Positions 54,975 to 64,000 of a stretch of 64,000 nucleotides of DNA are shown one piece after another. Position 1 is the stretch's first letter. Each line of letters starts with the position of its first letter. A program made the translations under genes and the position numbers. The notes below the pieces were generated by a model. That model had not been told where the DNA came from. It saw only the letters and a list, made by a program, of their open reading frames with translations, and made no database searches. The stretch is from Arcanobacterium haemolyticum DSM 20595 (lineage in GTDB: Bacteria > Actinomycetota > Actinomycetes > Actinomycetales > Actinomycetaceae): contig NC_014218.1 in NCBI RefSeq assembly GCF_000092365.1, positions 1,426,001 through 1,490,000 on the forward strand, read 5' to 3'.

Positions 54975-56831
54975 CTACTCAACCGTCACTGACTTTGCGA
55001 GGTTACGTGGCTTATCCACGTCATACCCCTTCACGGTAGCAAGCTCAGACGCGAAAATCTGCAACGGAATGATCGTCACCAACGGCATCAACAACGTTGG
55101 CGTGGACTGCGGAACGCGAATCACGGCCATCGCATGATCGTCAACCGCACTATCCCCTTCTTCCGCAATCACGATCGTGCGTGCGCCACGCGCCATCACC
55201 TCATGCAAATTCGAAATAACTTTCGAATGCAACAACGGCCGACGTGGAGTCGGCGCAATCACAAACACCGGAAGATCCTCTTCCACCAGCGCGATCGGGC
55301 CGTGCTTCAACTCGCCAGCCGCGAAGCCCTCAGCGTGAATATACGCCAGCTCCTTCAACTTGAGCGCACCTTCCAACGCAATCGGGAAACCAACGTGACG
55401 GCCCAAGAAAAGGACGGAATCGACGTCGGACATCGTGCGAGCCAACTCGCGGATCGTTTCTTCTTGACGCAGCACGAACTCCATACGCTCCGGCATCTGA
55501 GCCAACTGCTCCAAATACCCCGCAACCTCATCCGTGAACTTGTTCCCGCGCAACTGAGCCAAATACAAACCAAGCAAGTACGCAGCCGTAATCTGAGACG
55601 TAAACGCCTTCGTGGATGCAACGGCAATTTCGGGGCCGGCGTGAGTGTAAAGAACGGCGTCGGACTCACGTGCGATAGTCGAACCGTACGTGTTCACGAT
55701 CGCAAGCACGCGCGCACCCTGCTCGGATGCGTGCCGCACTGCCTTCAACGTATCCATCGTCTCACCAGACTGCGAAATCGCCACAACCAGCGTTTTCGCA
55801 GTCACGATCGGATCCCGGTAACGGAACTCGTGCGCCAACTCAACCTCAACAGGAATCCGGCACCAGTGCTCAATCGCATACTTCGCAACATGCCCCGCAT
55901 ACGCGGCCGTACCACACGCCACCACAATAATCTTGTCAATCGCACGCAATTCGTACTCTTCAATACGCAACTCATCCAAATGCAAATGACCATCAGGAGT
56001 TGTGCGCCCACGCAACGTCTCAGCAACCGCAGTTGGCTGTTCATGAATTTCCTTATCCATGAACGTTGCATAACCATCATGCAACGCGGTATCCACGTCC
56101 CAATCAACCTCGAAACGATCCGCCTGCGCAGGTTCACCCGAAAAATCGGTGACCTCAACGCTCGACGCAGTCAACGTGACAATCTGATCCTGCCCAACAG
56201 CCATCGCCTCACGAGTATGGCCCACAAACGCAACCACGTCAGAACCAAAGAAATTCTCATCCTCGCCCAAGCCAACAACCAACGGCGAATTACGGCGGGC
56301 GCCCACCAAACGATCCGGATGTGCGGCGCTCGTAGCCACCACAGCAAACGACCCCTCAAGGCGAGCCACCACGCGGCGCATAGCCACCGTTAAATCAGCC
56401 GTCTCACGCAACGCAAAACTCAACACATGAGCAATCGTCTCAGAATCAGTATCAGACGAAAACTCAACCCCCGCGGCCTCAAGCTCCGCACGCAACTGCG
56501 GCGCATTCTCAATAATTCCATTATGAACAATCGCAACCTGGCCATCAGCCGACACGTGCGGATGCGAATTACGATCCGACGGCACACCATGCGTTGCCCA
56601 CCGCGTATGCCCAATAGCAGCCCGGCACTCCGGCAGCGGATCCGCCGCCAACTGCTCACGCAAATCAGCCACACGGCCTGCGCGCTTACGCACCAACACG
56701 CCGTCAGCCGACGGGATCGCGATACCCGCCGAATCATAGCCACGATACTCCAAGCGCTCCAGCCCAGCCAGAACCGCTTCCTGCGAAACAAACGACGCAT
56801 TCGCGCCAATATATCCAACAATTCCACACAT
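54975..56831 (-). CDS. glmS: Glutamine-fructose-6-phosphate aminotransferase
   Basis: 618-aa enzyme making glucosamine 6-phosphate, the entry to amino-sugar and peptidoglycan synthesis. Start ATG 56831 is dictated by the catalytic N-terminal Cys (MCGIVGYIG) exposed after Met removal. The N-terminal Ntn amidotransferase domain has GHTRWATHG. The two SIS isomerase domains follow (SQSGETMDTLKAVRHA, ASTKAFTSQ, HAEGFAAGELKHGPIAL), and it ends with DKPRNLAKSVTVE as in the family. Divergent from coaA; no glmS ribozyme was seen. Confidence 0.96.
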   Translation of the reverse strand: MCGIVGYIGANASFVSQEAVLAGLERLEYRGYDSAGIAIPSADGVLVRKRAGRVADLREQLAADPLPECRAAIGHTRWATHGVPSDRNSHPHVSADGQVAIVHNGIIENAPQLRAELEAAGVEFSSDTDSETIAHVLSFALRETADLTVAMRRVVARLEGSFAVVATSAAHPDRLVGARRNSPLVVGLGEDENFFGSDVVAFVGHTREAMAVGQDQIVTLTASSVEVTDFSGEPAQADRFEVDWDVDTALHDGYATFMDKEIHEQPTAVAETLRGRTTPDGHLHLDELRIEEYELRAIDKIIVVACGTAAYAGHVAKYAIEHWCRIPVEVELAHEFRYRDPIVTAKTLVVAISQSGETMDTLKAVRHASEQGARVLAIVNTYGSTIARESDAVLYTHAGPEIAVASTKAFTSQITAAYLLGLYLAQLRGNKFTDEVAGYLEQLAQMPERMEFVLRQEETIRELARTMSDVDSVLFLGRHVGFPIALEGALKLKELAYIHAEGFAAGELKHGPIALVEEDLPVFVIAPTPRRPLLHSKVISNLHEVMARGARTIVIAEEGDSAVDDHAMAVIRVPQSTPTLLMPLVTIIPLQIFASELATVKGYDVDKPRNLAKSVTVE

Positions 56832-56988
56832 GTTGATACACACTACAACGCAGGCGCCGATCTACGTCACTCAACCTGTCAGACAACCAGGTAGGAGATG
56901 GGTTTTGTTAGGTGTTGTTGCGCGGCATTGTCCAACTTCTCACCACGCGAAACTGGCGTAATCAGGTATTTATTGCCACAATCGAAAC

Positions 56989-57930
56989 ATGCAAAGCTCA
57001 GATCTTTCGGCATTCGTCACATTCACACGCAACAAATGGGCCACGCTCGCTGGCAACACCGATTTCCCGCTCACGCAACACGACGTAGCAAAATTGGCCG
57101 CCATGGGCGATCCCATCACCATCAGCGAAGTGGACGCCATCTACCGGCCGCTCACCGCACTTATGCACATGTATGCACGCAACACCGGGCGGCTCTTCAG
57201 CGAATCAAAGAACTTCCTGGGATTTAGCGACGTGCGCGTGCCGTGGATCGTGGGGATCGCTGGGTCTGTTTCCGCAGGGAAATCTACCGTTGCGCGGCTG
57301 TTGCGCGAACTTCTCAGCCGCTCCCCCGAAACCCCGCGCGTAGACCTCGTGACAACCGACGGGTTCTTGTTCCCCAACGCTGTTTTGAACGAACAGCGGC
57401 TACTGGCACGCAAGGGTTTTCCTGAATCATACGATCGGCGGGCTATTCTCGAATTTCTGGCCGCCGTTAAATCCGGGAAACGCAATGTGACTGCGCCCGT
57501 GTACGATCACATCACCTATGACATCGTGCCGGATCGCGTGATCACCGTAGATCAGCCGGACATCCTGATCGTGGAAGGGTTGAACGTGCTACAGCCCGCG
57601 CCTGGGATTGCCGCCCACGAATTCTCCGCAGTATCCGACTTCTTCGACTTCACTATTTACGTAGACGCCCCCGAAGAAGCGTTGGAACGCTGGTACATCG
57701 ATCGATTCCTCACTCTGCGAACCACCGCCTTCACCAACGAAGCCTCATACTTCAAAAACTATTCCGACCTCACCGATTCCCAAGCCCGTGAGACCGCCCG
57801 CCAAATCTGGGGCGCCATCAACCTGCCCAACCTGCGGCACAACATTGCGCCAACCAAAAACCGGGCCACCGTTATCCTCACCAAAGGCCCATCGCACGCC
57901 ATCGATCAGGTACAGATCCGGAAGTTGTAG
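56989..57930 (+). CDS. coaA: Pantothenate kinase, type I
   Basis: 313-aa kinase for the first step of CoA synthesis. P-loop IAGSVSAGKSTVARLL, then VTTDGFLFPN, the substrate region KGFPESYDRRAIL, YDHITYDIVPD and DILIVEGLNVLQ, all typical of bacterial CoaA. The region FFDFTIYVDA follows. Length is normal. The ribosome site is weak. Copy B of the 76-bp repeat lies directly downstream. Confidence 0.95.
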   Translation: MQSSDLSAFVTFTRNKWATLAGNTDFPLTQHDVAKLAAMGDPITISEVDAIYRPLTALMHMYARNTGRLFSESKNFLGFSDVRVPWIVGIAGSVSAGKSTVARLLRELLSRSPETPRVDLVTTDGFLFPNAVLNEQRLLARKGFPESYDRRAILEFLAAVKSGKRNVTAPVYDHITYDIVPDRVITVDQPDILIVEGLNVLQPAPGIAAHEFSAVSDFFDFTIYVDAPEEALERWYIDRFLTLRTTAFTNEASYFKNYSDLTDSQARETARQIWGAINLPNLRHNIAPTKNRATVILTKGPSHAIDQVQIRKL

Positions 57931-57948
57931 GCCTGGCACAGATCATCT

Positions 57949-58024
57949 TGACGCAAAATTCACCTATTTCCGGTGATAGGGCCATATATGGGCCTATCAC
58001 CGGCTGTGGGTGATTTTTACGTCA
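57949..58024. repeat. 76-bp hairpin repeat, copy B
   Basis: Same element as copy A (43625-43700), with ends TGACG and CGTCA, so the full terminal inverted repeat is 16 bp with two mismatches. Its centre is a 34-bp near-palindrome. It lies between convergent coaA and glmM, exactly the same kind of site as copy A. Confidence 0.8.
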
Positions 58025-58049
58025 GTACTACCTGTTGGACCTCCTGAAA

Positions 58050-59381
58050 CTAGAGAGCCAGCTTATCTGCCACCACATCAGCCAAACGTTGAGCCACAGC
58101 ATCAGCCTGTTCCTGAGTTGCCGCTTCCACCATCACGCGAACCAGCGGTTCGGTGCCCGATGCGCGAAGCAACACGCGGCCTGTTTCGCCAAGTTCGCGT
58201 TCTGCCTGCTCGACCTGCTCAGAGATCTCATCCGTGCGAGTCTTATCCACGTTAGGAACGTTGATCAACGTTTGAGGAAGGCGCGTAATGAACGAAACAG
58301 CATCTTCCAGCGTGCCACCACGGCGTGCCATCTCCGACGCCACCAAAATAGCGGTCAAAGTACCATCGCCTGTAGTCGCATGATGCAAGTTGATCACGTG
58401 GCCAGACTGTTCGCCACCCAACACGTAGCCGTTGGCCAGCATCTCTTCAAGCACGTAACGATCGCCAACCTTCGTGGCAACCAAATTGATATCAGCCTCA
58501 CGCATTGCCAAGGTTAGACCAAGGTTCGACATCACGGTAGCAACAAGCGTATTGCCAGTAAGCTTGCCCTGAGCCTTCAACGAGACAGCCAACAAGCCCA
58601 TAATATGATCGCCATCAACGATCTGGCCCTTCGCATTCACAGCCAAGCAACGATCCGCATCACCATCGAATGCGAAACCGAAATCAGCCTCAGAAGCCAC
58701 AACCATCGCCTGGAGCTGTTCTGGATGGGTAGAGCCAGCATTGCGATTGATGTTCTTGCCATCTGGGGACGCGTTAATCACAGACACGTCCGCACCCAAT
58801 TCCTGTAACGCAGCCGGAGCAACATTCGATGCAGCACCGTTCGCACAATCTAAGATGATGCGCAGGCCAGAAAGGTCAGCACCACAGCGAATCAAATGAT
58901 CAATGTACACCTGATCGGACACGATCGCGTTCTCACGCATGTAGCCCACGCCAGCGCCAATCGGTCGATCCCATTCCTGGCCGAGCACTGCTTCGATTTC
59001 ATCTTCAATCGCGTCATCAAGCTTGAAACCATTACCCGAAATGAACTTAATACCGTTATCTGGCATCGCATTGTGCGATGCGGAAATCATCACGCCCAGA
59101 TCGTAGTCACGAGCAGCGGTCAGATACGCAATACCCGGAGTAGGAATCTCGCGCACGTGCTCCACGTCCACACCAGCCGATGACAAGCCCGCGGCAACCG
59201 CATGGCTCAACATACCCGACGACTGACGCGTATCACGCCCAACGATTGCCTTCGGACGATGACCCGACACATTACGAGCCAACACTCGCGCCGCGGCTTC
59301 ACCCAGCTGCAACGCAAACGGAGCAGTAATTTCCCGATTCGCTAAACCGCGAACACCATCAGTACCAAAAAGACGTGCCAT
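58050..59381 (-). CDS. glmM: Phosphoglucosamine mutase
   Basis: 443-aa enzyme interconverting glucosamine 6- and 1-phosphate, the step after GlmS. Start ATG 59381 has GGAGG ahead and begins the family N-terminus ARLFGTDGVRG. Phosphoserine Ser102 in ISASHNAMPDNG, metal loop FAFDGDADRCLA, sugar loop GGEQSGHVI and phosphate loop RASGTEPLVRVM are visible. Confidence 0.96.
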   Translation of the reverse strand: MARLFGTDGVRGLANREITAPFALQLGEAAARVLARNVSGHRPKAIVGRDTRQSSGMLSHAVAAGLSSAGVDVEHVREIPTPGIAYLTAARDYDLGVMISASHNAMPDNGIKFISGNGFKLDDAIEDEIEAVLGQEWDRPIGAGVGYMRENAIVSDQVYIDHLIRCGADLSGLRIILDCANGAASNVAPAALQELGADVSVINASPDGKNINRNAGSTHPEQLQAMVVASEADFGFAFDGDADRCLAVNAKGQIVDGDHIMGLLAVSLKAQGKLTGNTLVATVMSNLGLTLAMREADINLVATKVGDRYVLEEMLANGYVLGGEQSGHVINLHHATTGDGTLTAILVASEMARRGGTLEDAVSFITRLPQTLINVPNVDKTRTDEISEQVEQAERELGETGRVLLRASGTEPLVRVMVEAATQEQADAVAQRLADVVADKLAL

Positions 59382-59501
59382 GATTTCTCCTCCAACTGCA
59401 CTTCTAACTGTTGTCAGCCTAGTACATTCCATACACTCACAGTGCATTTTGACGCGCTAAAGAACCAAGATGCGCTAGACGTATATCACGTTCACAGACA
59501 C

Positions 59502-59543
59502 AAAAAGAGTGTGACCCCAGCGCATACGCGCCAGGGCCACACT
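59502..59543 (-). terminator. Intrinsic terminator of rplM-rpsI
   Basis: 16-bp stem (59508-59523 with 59528-59543), GUAU loop; on the minus-strand RNA every position pairs, counting G-U pairs, followed by CTTTTTG (59502-59507). The complementary RNA would be mismatched, so it is specific to the ribosomal-protein operon. Confidence 0.85.
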
Positions 59544-59567
59544 GTACATTTTCCGTAGGGCTGAAAA

Positions 59568-60053
59568 TCAGCGCTTGGAGAACTGCGAAGCCTTACGAGC
59601 CTTCTTCAAACCAGCCTTCTTGCGCTCGACTGCACGAGCGTCGCGGGCGAGGAAGCCTGCCTTCTTCAATGCCGGACGGTTAGCGTCACGGTCAATTTCG
59701 TTCAGTGCACGGGAAACACCAAGGCGAAGGGCGCCGGCCTGGCCGGAGGTGCCGCCACCGTTGATGCGCGCAACAACATCGAAACGACCTTCGATGTCAA
59801 GCAAAACGAATGGGGAGTTAACGAGCTGCTGGTGCAACTTGTTTGGGAAGTAGTCCTCAAGGGTACGGCCGTTGATCTTCCACGTGCCGGTACCTGGGAC
59901 GAGACGGACACGAGCAACTGCTTCCTTACGACGACCCAGGCCAGCGCCTGGTGCGGTCAGGGATGCGCCCTGGCCGGTCTTGGGAGCCTCGGTCTCAGAG
60001 GTGTATGAGCTCGGGGTTTCCTCAAGCTCTACGGTTTCGGTGGTCTCAGCCAC
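59568..60053 (-). CDS. rpsI: 30S ribosomal protein S9
   Basis: 161-aa S9. The conserved body starts [17 protein letters not shown] and ends in [12 protein letters not shown], whose basic C-terminal tail reaches the ribosomal P site. An extra ~38-residue acidic, Thr/Ser-rich N-terminal extension is common in actinobacteria. Follows rplM by 30 bp. Confidence 0.96.
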   Translation of the reverse strand: MAETTETVELEETPSSYTSETEAPKTGQGASLTAPGAGLGRRKEAVARVRLVPGTGTWKINGRTLEDYFPNKLHQQLVNSPFVLLDIEGRFDVVARINGGGTSGQAGALRLGVSRALNEIDRDANRPALKKAGFLARDARAVERKKAGLKKARKASQFSKR

Positions 60054-60083
60054 GGTTCTCCTTAAATCTTTTCCGGACAGGGG

Positions 60084-60527
60084 TTACTGTGCAACCTGCG
60101 TAAGCTCAAGGGCTACCGGCTGCTGAGCAGCGTGTGGGTGTTCAGCCCCACGGTAAACCTTCAACTTGGAAAGTTGCTGACGTCCCAATGTGTTCTTTGG
60201 AAGCATGCCGGCAACAGCCTTCATGACAGCCTTCTCTGGGTTAAGCTCCAAGAGTTCAGTGTAGGACGTAGCGGTCAAGCCACCTGGCTGACCTGAGTGA
60301 CGGTAAGCAATCTTCTGCTCACGCTTCGAGCCGGTCAGAGCGACCTTCTCAGCGTTGATGATCACGACGAAATCGCCTGTATCAGCATGTGGAGCAAAGT
60401 TGGGCTTGTGCTTCCCACGGAGCAGGATGGCAACTTGAGATGCCAGACGGCCAAGGACGACGTCGGTGGCGTCAATGACATACCACTTCTTCTCAACGTC
60501 TCCGGGCTTCGGTGAATACGTGCGCAC
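60084..60527 (-). CDS. rplM: 50S ribosomal protein L13
   Basis: L13, an early assembly protein. The start is taken as GTG 60527 ([30 protein letters not shown]), giving 147 aa, the usual family length; AAGG lies upstream. In-frame ATGs at 60566 and 60602 would add 13 or 25 residues without family similarity or good ribosome sites. First gene of the rplM-rpsI operon. Confidence 0.93.
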   Translation of the reverse strand: MRTYSPKPGDVEKKWYVIDATDVVLGRLASQVAILLRGKHKPNFAPHADTGDFVVIINAEKVALTGSKREQKIAYRHSGQPGGLTATSYTELLELNPEKAVMKAVAGMLPKNTLGRQQLSKLKVYRGAEHPHAAQQPVALELTQVAQ

Positions 60528-60790
60528 TTGCGTAGCCTTCGTTTCTTTAATCGCGGATAGCTTCATCAACTGTTCTGGCAATGGCTTTCTGCCTAAAAAC
60601 AACCGATCTATCCAATGGTCAAGTTAACGTTGCTGGCACTGTTATCCGATGAGTGGGATTGCATCGTCATACAACATGCACAGCATTAAGCAACTCTACT
60701 GCGAGAAACGCCCCCGGTCAAAGGAAACACCCACCCTGTGGTGCGATTCATCTCGCATGCCCGATAAGCGAATGCCACGCCCCGTCGTCG

Positions 60791-61672
60791 TCACCCCCGA
60801 TAACGACGCGCCAACCGAGCCTGCGCCCCAAACTCAGCCGCGCCAGGATACCCAATCTCTTCAAGGGTCAACGGATGCGGCGGCGCCACCACAACCTGAC
60901 CATCCCGCGAACACTCCTCCAAACGAAGCAACGGCCACCGCTCCTCGCGGGCACCGCGCCCCACCTCAATCAACGTACCCATCAACGTACGCACCTGAGA
61001 ATGACAAAACGCATCCGCCTTCGCACGCCCAACCACAATGCCCTCCACACGCTCAAAACCCAAATCCAGCAACGTCCGAATTGTAGACGCACCCTCACGC
61101 GGCTTACAGTACGACAAAAAATCATGCTCACCCAACAACGCAACTGACGCACGATTCATCGCATCCAGATCCAACCGGTCACTCAGCCACAACACATCGT
61201 GACGCTGCGGATCCCACTCCGCCACCGAATCAGCAATCCGATACGTGTATGCACGCCACAACGCAGAAAACCGAGCATCAAAATCAGCCGGAACCTCCAG
61301 CGCAGAATGAACCACCACATCCGAATACCCACGTGGCGCACCTGCAACCACGCCGCCCGCCGAACGCGCCAACAACGAATTCAAACGCAACACCAACGAC
61401 TCCCCTGGTGTACGCGACGAACGCCCCGGAAGCGCATCCCACGCAGCCCGTGACACATCACAATGAGCCACCTGATGCCGCGCATGAACCCCAGCATCAG
61501 TACGCCCTGCAACAGTCAAAACAACCGGCTCACGGAAAACCACCGATAAAGCCTTTTCCAACTCATCCTGAACCGTACGAAGGCCAGGCTGAGCCGCCCA
61601 ACCGTGAAAGTGATTACCGTCGTACCCTAAATCTAGGCGGACGCGGAGATTTTGCGCTAGCGTCGAAGTCAT
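60791..61672 (-). CDS. truA: tRNA pseudouridine synthase A
   Basis: 293-aa enzyme modifying U38-40 in tRNA anticodon stems. LDLGYDGNHFHGWAAQP at the start, catalytic Asp in AGRTDAGVHARHQ, and FCHSQVRTLMGTLIEVGRG at the end. The chosen start ATG 61672 shares bases with the start codon of the divergent kinase gene (CATG). The frame remains open upstream but without similarity. Family members often lie after rplQ; here the order is rplQ, kinase, truA. Confidence 0.93.
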   Translation of the reverse strand: MTSTLAQNLRVRLDLGYDGNHFHGWAAQPGLRTVQDELEKALSVVFREPVVLTVAGRTDAGVHARHQVAHCDVSRAAWDALPGRSSRTPGESLVLRLNSLLARSAGGVVAGAPRGYSDVVVHSALEVPADFDARFSALWRAYTYRIADSVAEWDPQRHDVLWLSDRLDLDAMNRASVALLGEHDFLSYCKPREGASTIRTLLDLGFERVEGIVVGRAKADAFCHSQVRTLMGTLIEVGRGAREERWPLLRLEECSRDGQVVVAPPHPLTLEEIGYPGAAEFGAQARLARRYRG

Positions 61673-62468
61673 GACTGCAGGATCCCACAAACACGCACCC
61701 GATCCAAACTCGAAACTGAACACACTCAGCCTCGACTTTGGCGGATCGCGCGTCAAATCAGCCGTATTAGACCCAGACGGCACACAACTCGGCACACACA
61801 TCGTGGACTTCGTCGGATACCCATTCACGCCCGACGCCCTCATCGCCACCGTCAACACCCACACCAACGCCCACTCGATCCCATTCCAGCGCATCACAAT
61901 CGGCATGCCAGGGATCATCCGCAACGGGCGTGTAATCCACACACCGCACTACATCCGCACAACCGGGCCAGGCGGAACCGTGGATCCGGAGCTCGTTTCG
62001 GCATGGACCGGGGCTGACGTTAAAGGACTAGTGGAGACGACGACGCGGCTGCCCGCACTCGTTGTCAACGATGCGATCGTGACTGCGGCCGGCGTTATTA
62101 CCGGGAACGGAAGCGAACTCGTGCTCACATTCGGGACCGGACTGGGCGTGGCCTTCGCCGTGGACGGGACGCTGACTGAACACATCGAAGTGTCACACGC
62201 TCCGAGCCCACTGGGTGGTACGTTCGACGACACCGTGGGTGCAATCAACGTTTCCGGGGCAGATCCTGCCCTGTGGTCCGAAAATATTTTGCGTGTAATC
62301 GACTCCCTGTGGCCCATGTACCGCTGGGATCAGCTCTACGTTGGCGGAGGGAACGCCTTTAAGCTCACTGCGCCTGTGCGGGCGCGACTGGCCGATGCCG
62401 GCGTCAAATTCCTTGACTACGAAGCGGGGGCGCGCGGCGGAGCTGCCGCCTGGGAGCACGTGAAGTAA
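61671..62468 (+). CDS. ROK-family sugar kinase, polyphosphate-glucokinase-like
   Basis: 265-aa actin-fold sugar kinase. LSLDFGGSRVKSAVLDPDG is phosphate loop 1, VVNDAIVTAAGVI holds the catalytic Asp, and LTFGTGLGVAFAVDG is phosphate loop 2. The zinc-finger of most ROK proteins is missing, which, with the size, is like actinobacterial polyphosphate/ATP glucokinases (PpgK). Substrate and phosphate donor are not provable. The start ATG 61671 overlaps the truA start codon on the other strand. Confidence 0.78.
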   Translation: MTAGSHKHAPDPNSKLNTLSLDFGGSRVKSAVLDPDGTQLGTHIVDFVGYPFTPDALIATVNTHTNAHSIPFQRITIGMPGIIRNGRVIHTPHYIRTTGPGGTVDPELVSAWTGADVKGLVETTTRLPALVVNDAIVTAAGVITGNGSELVLTFGTGLGVAFAVDGTLTEHIEVSHAPSPLGGTFDDTVGAINVSGADPALWSENILRVIDSLWPMYRWDQLYVGGGNAFKLTAPVRARLADAGVKFLDYEAGARGGAAAWEHVK

Positions 62469-62600
62469 GGCTGTTTTTAGGGCCGCGCGCGGATGCAGAG
62501 CGGCGTCCGCCGTATGTTTCCCTTCGGTAGGCCGGTTTAGGGGCTCCGTGGGGGGCCGACAGCACTCCGAGAGCACTATGCGGGGGCCGAGGGCGCTCCA

Positions 62601-62636
62601 TGGGCGACTCCGTGGGCGACTCCGTGGGCAACTCTG
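62601..62636. repeat. Three tandem 12-bp units
   Basis: TGGGCGACTCCG twice exactly and TGGGCAACTCTG with two changes, head to tail. The last two bases overlap the left arm of the following hairpin. Confidence 0.8.
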
Positions 62637-62686
62637 ATTATTTCGAGAATAGTGGCAAATATCGCCACTATTCTCGAAATAATCAG
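62634..62686. repeat. 23-bp perfect hairpin
   Basis: Arms 62634-62656 and 62664-62686 are exactly complementary, with a seven-base AT-rich loop. It has no T-tract on either side. Could be an operator, a recombination or protein-binding site, or a structured RNA. Confidence 0.7.
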
Positions 62687-62838
62687 CATCGCCAAACCGT
62701 AACCACAATAAAATCAGCCTTGGACTTCAAAATACGTCATTACACTGTAGAACAGACCACCCCGCCCAAAAGCAAACATCACGCCTCAAAGCCCAACGTC
62801 ATCGCCCAACGTCATCAAAAATTCCCGTAGCGCAGAGC

Positions 62839-62873
62839 GAAAGGCCGTACCAGAACACCTGGTACGGCCTTTC
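62839..62873. terminator. Hairpin after rplQ
   Basis: 15-bp perfect stem (62839-62853 with 62859-62873), five-base loop, about 60 bp beyond the rplQ stop. The probable terminator of the rpoA-rplQ operon. Confidence 0.65.
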
Positions 62874-62930
62874 AACAAACCCCGCCCTATCTAACCCAAC
62901 AACTGCCGGATCGATCAGAGCGTGTTAAGG

Positions 62931-63428
62931 TCACTTTTCTTCGGTAGCTTCTTCTACTACTTCAGCTTCCTCAACTGCAACTTCTTCAACGGTTTCTTCA
63001 ACCGGAGCTTCGTCAGCAGCCTTTTCTGCAACCTTTTCAGCTTCCTTCACCACAGCCTGCTTTGGGGAGACTGGCTCAAGAACGAGCGAAATCTCGGCCA
63101 TAGGAGCGTTGTCACCCTTACGGTTTGGAAGCTTCACGATGCGGGTGTAGCCGCCTTCGCGGTTCGCAAACTTTGGAGCGAGCTCTTCGAACAGGATGTA
63201 TGCAGTTTCACGGGAGCCGAGCACCTTGAGTGCGAGACGACGGTTGTGGGTGTCGCCCTTCTTAGCCTTCGTGATGAGCTTTTCGATGTGTGGACGAACG
63301 CGCTTGGCCTTAGCCTCGGTTGTCACGATCGATTCGTTGTGAATGAGCGACTTGCAGAGGTTAGCAAGGATGAGACGCTCATTAGCTGGGCTGCCGCCCA
63401 AACGTGGACCCTTAGCGGGACGTGGCAT
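62931..63428 (-). CDS. rplQ: 50S ribosomal protein L17
   Basis: 165-aa L17. The conserved part is about 1-120 ([44 protein letters not shown]). A C-terminal extension of ~45 mainly Glu/Val/Ala residues (EEATEEK end) is acidic and not part of the ribosome core; such tails are common in actinobacterial L17. Start ATG 63428 follows rpoA by 36 bp, the usual order. Confidence 0.96.
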   Translation of the reverse strand: MPRPAKGPRLGGSPANERLILANLCKSLIHNESIVTTEAKAKRVRPHIEKLITKAKKGDTHNRRLALKVLGSRETAYILFEELAPKFANREGGYTRIVKLPNRKGDNAPMAEISLVLEPVSPKQAVVKEAEKVAEKAADEAPVEETVEEVAVEEAEVVEEATEEK

Positions 63429-63463
63429 GATTTCTCCTAAAAATTTTCTTGTTCCGCTGACCC

Positions 63464-64000
63464 TCAGGCCTGCGTTTCGTCACTGAAGTGCATTCCGTAC
63501 GATTCTTCGCCGAAACCAGACATAAATCCAGCTGGGGAATCCTTGAGGCGCAGGTCAAGCTTTGCAAGCTCATCCTTCACATCTTCAATCGACTTCGCAC
63601 CGAAGTTACGGATGTCGAGCAGATCGGCTTCAGAACGCAAAACGAGTTCACCGATCGTGTGGATGCCTTCACGCTGCAAGCAGTTCTGCGAGCGAGCTGG
63701 GAGGTTAAGAATGGTAATTGGGCGCTGCAGATCAGACGATTGCTGTTCGACAACTGGGGCTTCCTTGAGCTCCAGGCCTTCAACTTCCTGGTTGAGTTCG
63801 GTGGTCAAACCGAAGAGTTCAACGAGGGTCTTACCTGCAGATGCGAACGCATCACGAGGAGCCATGGACGGCTTGGTTTCGACGTCAACAATGAGCTTGT
63901 CGAAATCAGTGCGCTGTCCAACACGGGTAGCTTCAACCTTGTACGAAACCTTTACTACCGGGGAGTAGATCGAATCAACCGGGATACGGCCGATTTCGTA
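63464..64000 (-). CDS. rpoA: RNA polymerase alpha subunit (partial, C-terminal 178 residues)
   Basis: The frame enters from the right edge. It shows the end of the alpha N-terminal domain ([36 protein letters not shown], then a region with [19 protein letters not shown]). A linker and the alpha C-terminal domain follow ([23 protein letters not shown] ... [17 protein letters not shown]), which binds UP elements and regulators. The 5' part lies outside the window. Confidence 0.95.
   Translation of the reverse strand, partial: YEIGRIPVDSIYSPVVKVSYKVEATRVGQRTDFDKLIVDVETKPSMAPRDAFASAGKTLVELFGLTTELNQEVEGLELKEAPVVEQQSSDLQRPITILNLPARSQNCLQREGIHTIGELVLRSEADLLDIRNFGAKSIEDVKDELAKLDLRLKDSPAGFMSGFGEESYGMHFSDETQA

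Larger units (their letters stand above)
62469..62930. other. Intergenic region with tandem repeat and two hairpins
   Basis: 462 bp without a convincing gene. It holds GC-rich sequence with GGGGCCGA repeats, three tandem 12-bp units (62601-62636), a 23-bp hairpin (62634-62686), AT-rich DNA and a terminator-like hairpin (62839-62873) just after rplQ on its strand. Confidence 0.6.

Noticed and set aside
55134-56393. 419-codon plus-strand frame opposite glmS
   Set aside because: Arg/Asn/His-rich shadow frame; glmS motifs are on the minus strand.
54964-57000. Possible glmS ribozyme or other riboswitch near glmS
   Set aside because: The 5' region (56832-56988) lacks the conserved ribozyme core, and such ribozymes are known mainly from firmicutes.
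62600-62830. 76-codon plus-strand frame through the tandem repeat and hairpin
   Set aside because: Its N-terminal repeats (GDSVGDSVGNS) come from the 12-bp units and the rest is hairpin and low-complexity sequence with no ribosome site.

Overview
This window is a chromosomal segment of a mid-GC actinobacterium, most likely family Actinomycetaceae and close to Arcanobacterium or Trueperella. The lineage assignment is inference from gene content: a WhiB regulator, GuaB3, DUF3017 and DUF6350/PerM-type proteins next to sucCD, a mono-haem-subunit type succinate dehydrogenase, and three surface proteins with LAxTG sorting signals (a giant GH2 beta-galactosidase, a sialidase and a coiled-coil protein). 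No rRNA, tRNA or CRISPR array was seen.

Layout. 1-2760: end of a lipoprotein gene and a double-length 6-phosphofructokinase. 2762-8200: wall-anchored beta-galactosidase. 8200-11790: DUF3017, DUF6350, sucD, sucC. 11930-19210: OatA-like acyltransferase, PcrA helicase, wall-anchored sialidase. 19400-23530 is a disturbed, AT-rich zone: a broken azlC, two near-identical IS3-family copies in inverted orientation around one small AT-rich gene, and an SdpI-like gene. 23529-25094: guaA. 25100-26010: gene remnants, a strong promoter and small overlapping reading frames. 26034-27860: a PIN / ImmA-IrrE protease / XRE cassette with a double paired operator. 27863-32200: pseudouridine synthase, pta-ackA and an acetyltransferase. 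32511-34595: LAKTG coiled-coil surface protein. 35120-43011: fumC, guaB3, a DnaQ-like exonuclease, ahpF-ahpC, a KAP-NTPase relic, and a guaB without CBS domains. 43227-45471: whiB, groES with a CIRCE site, a methyltransferase. 45557-54963: the t6A/alanine racemase block (nnrD-alr-tsaE-unknown-tsaB-rimI ... tsaD) with sdhCAB inserted before tsaD. 54975-59381: glmS, coaA, glmM. 59568-64000: rplM-rpsI, truA, a ROK-family sugar kinase, rplQ and the 3' part of rpoA.

How it works together. Central metabolism is well represented (phosphofructokinase, succinyl-CoA synthetase, succinate dehydrogenase, fumarase, acetate overflow by Pta-AckA). GlmS and GlmM, with Alr, feed peptidoglycan synthesis. The sialidase and beta-galactosidase would strip sialic acid and galactose from host glycans at the cell surface. 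GuaA, GuaB and GuaB3 handle guanine nucleotides. Most likely seats of unexplored biology are the XRE-protease-PIN cassette with its operator array, the inverted IS pair with its passenger gene, a 76-bp dispersed hairpin repeat found in two convergent intergenic regions, and the mosaic coiled-coil surface protein.
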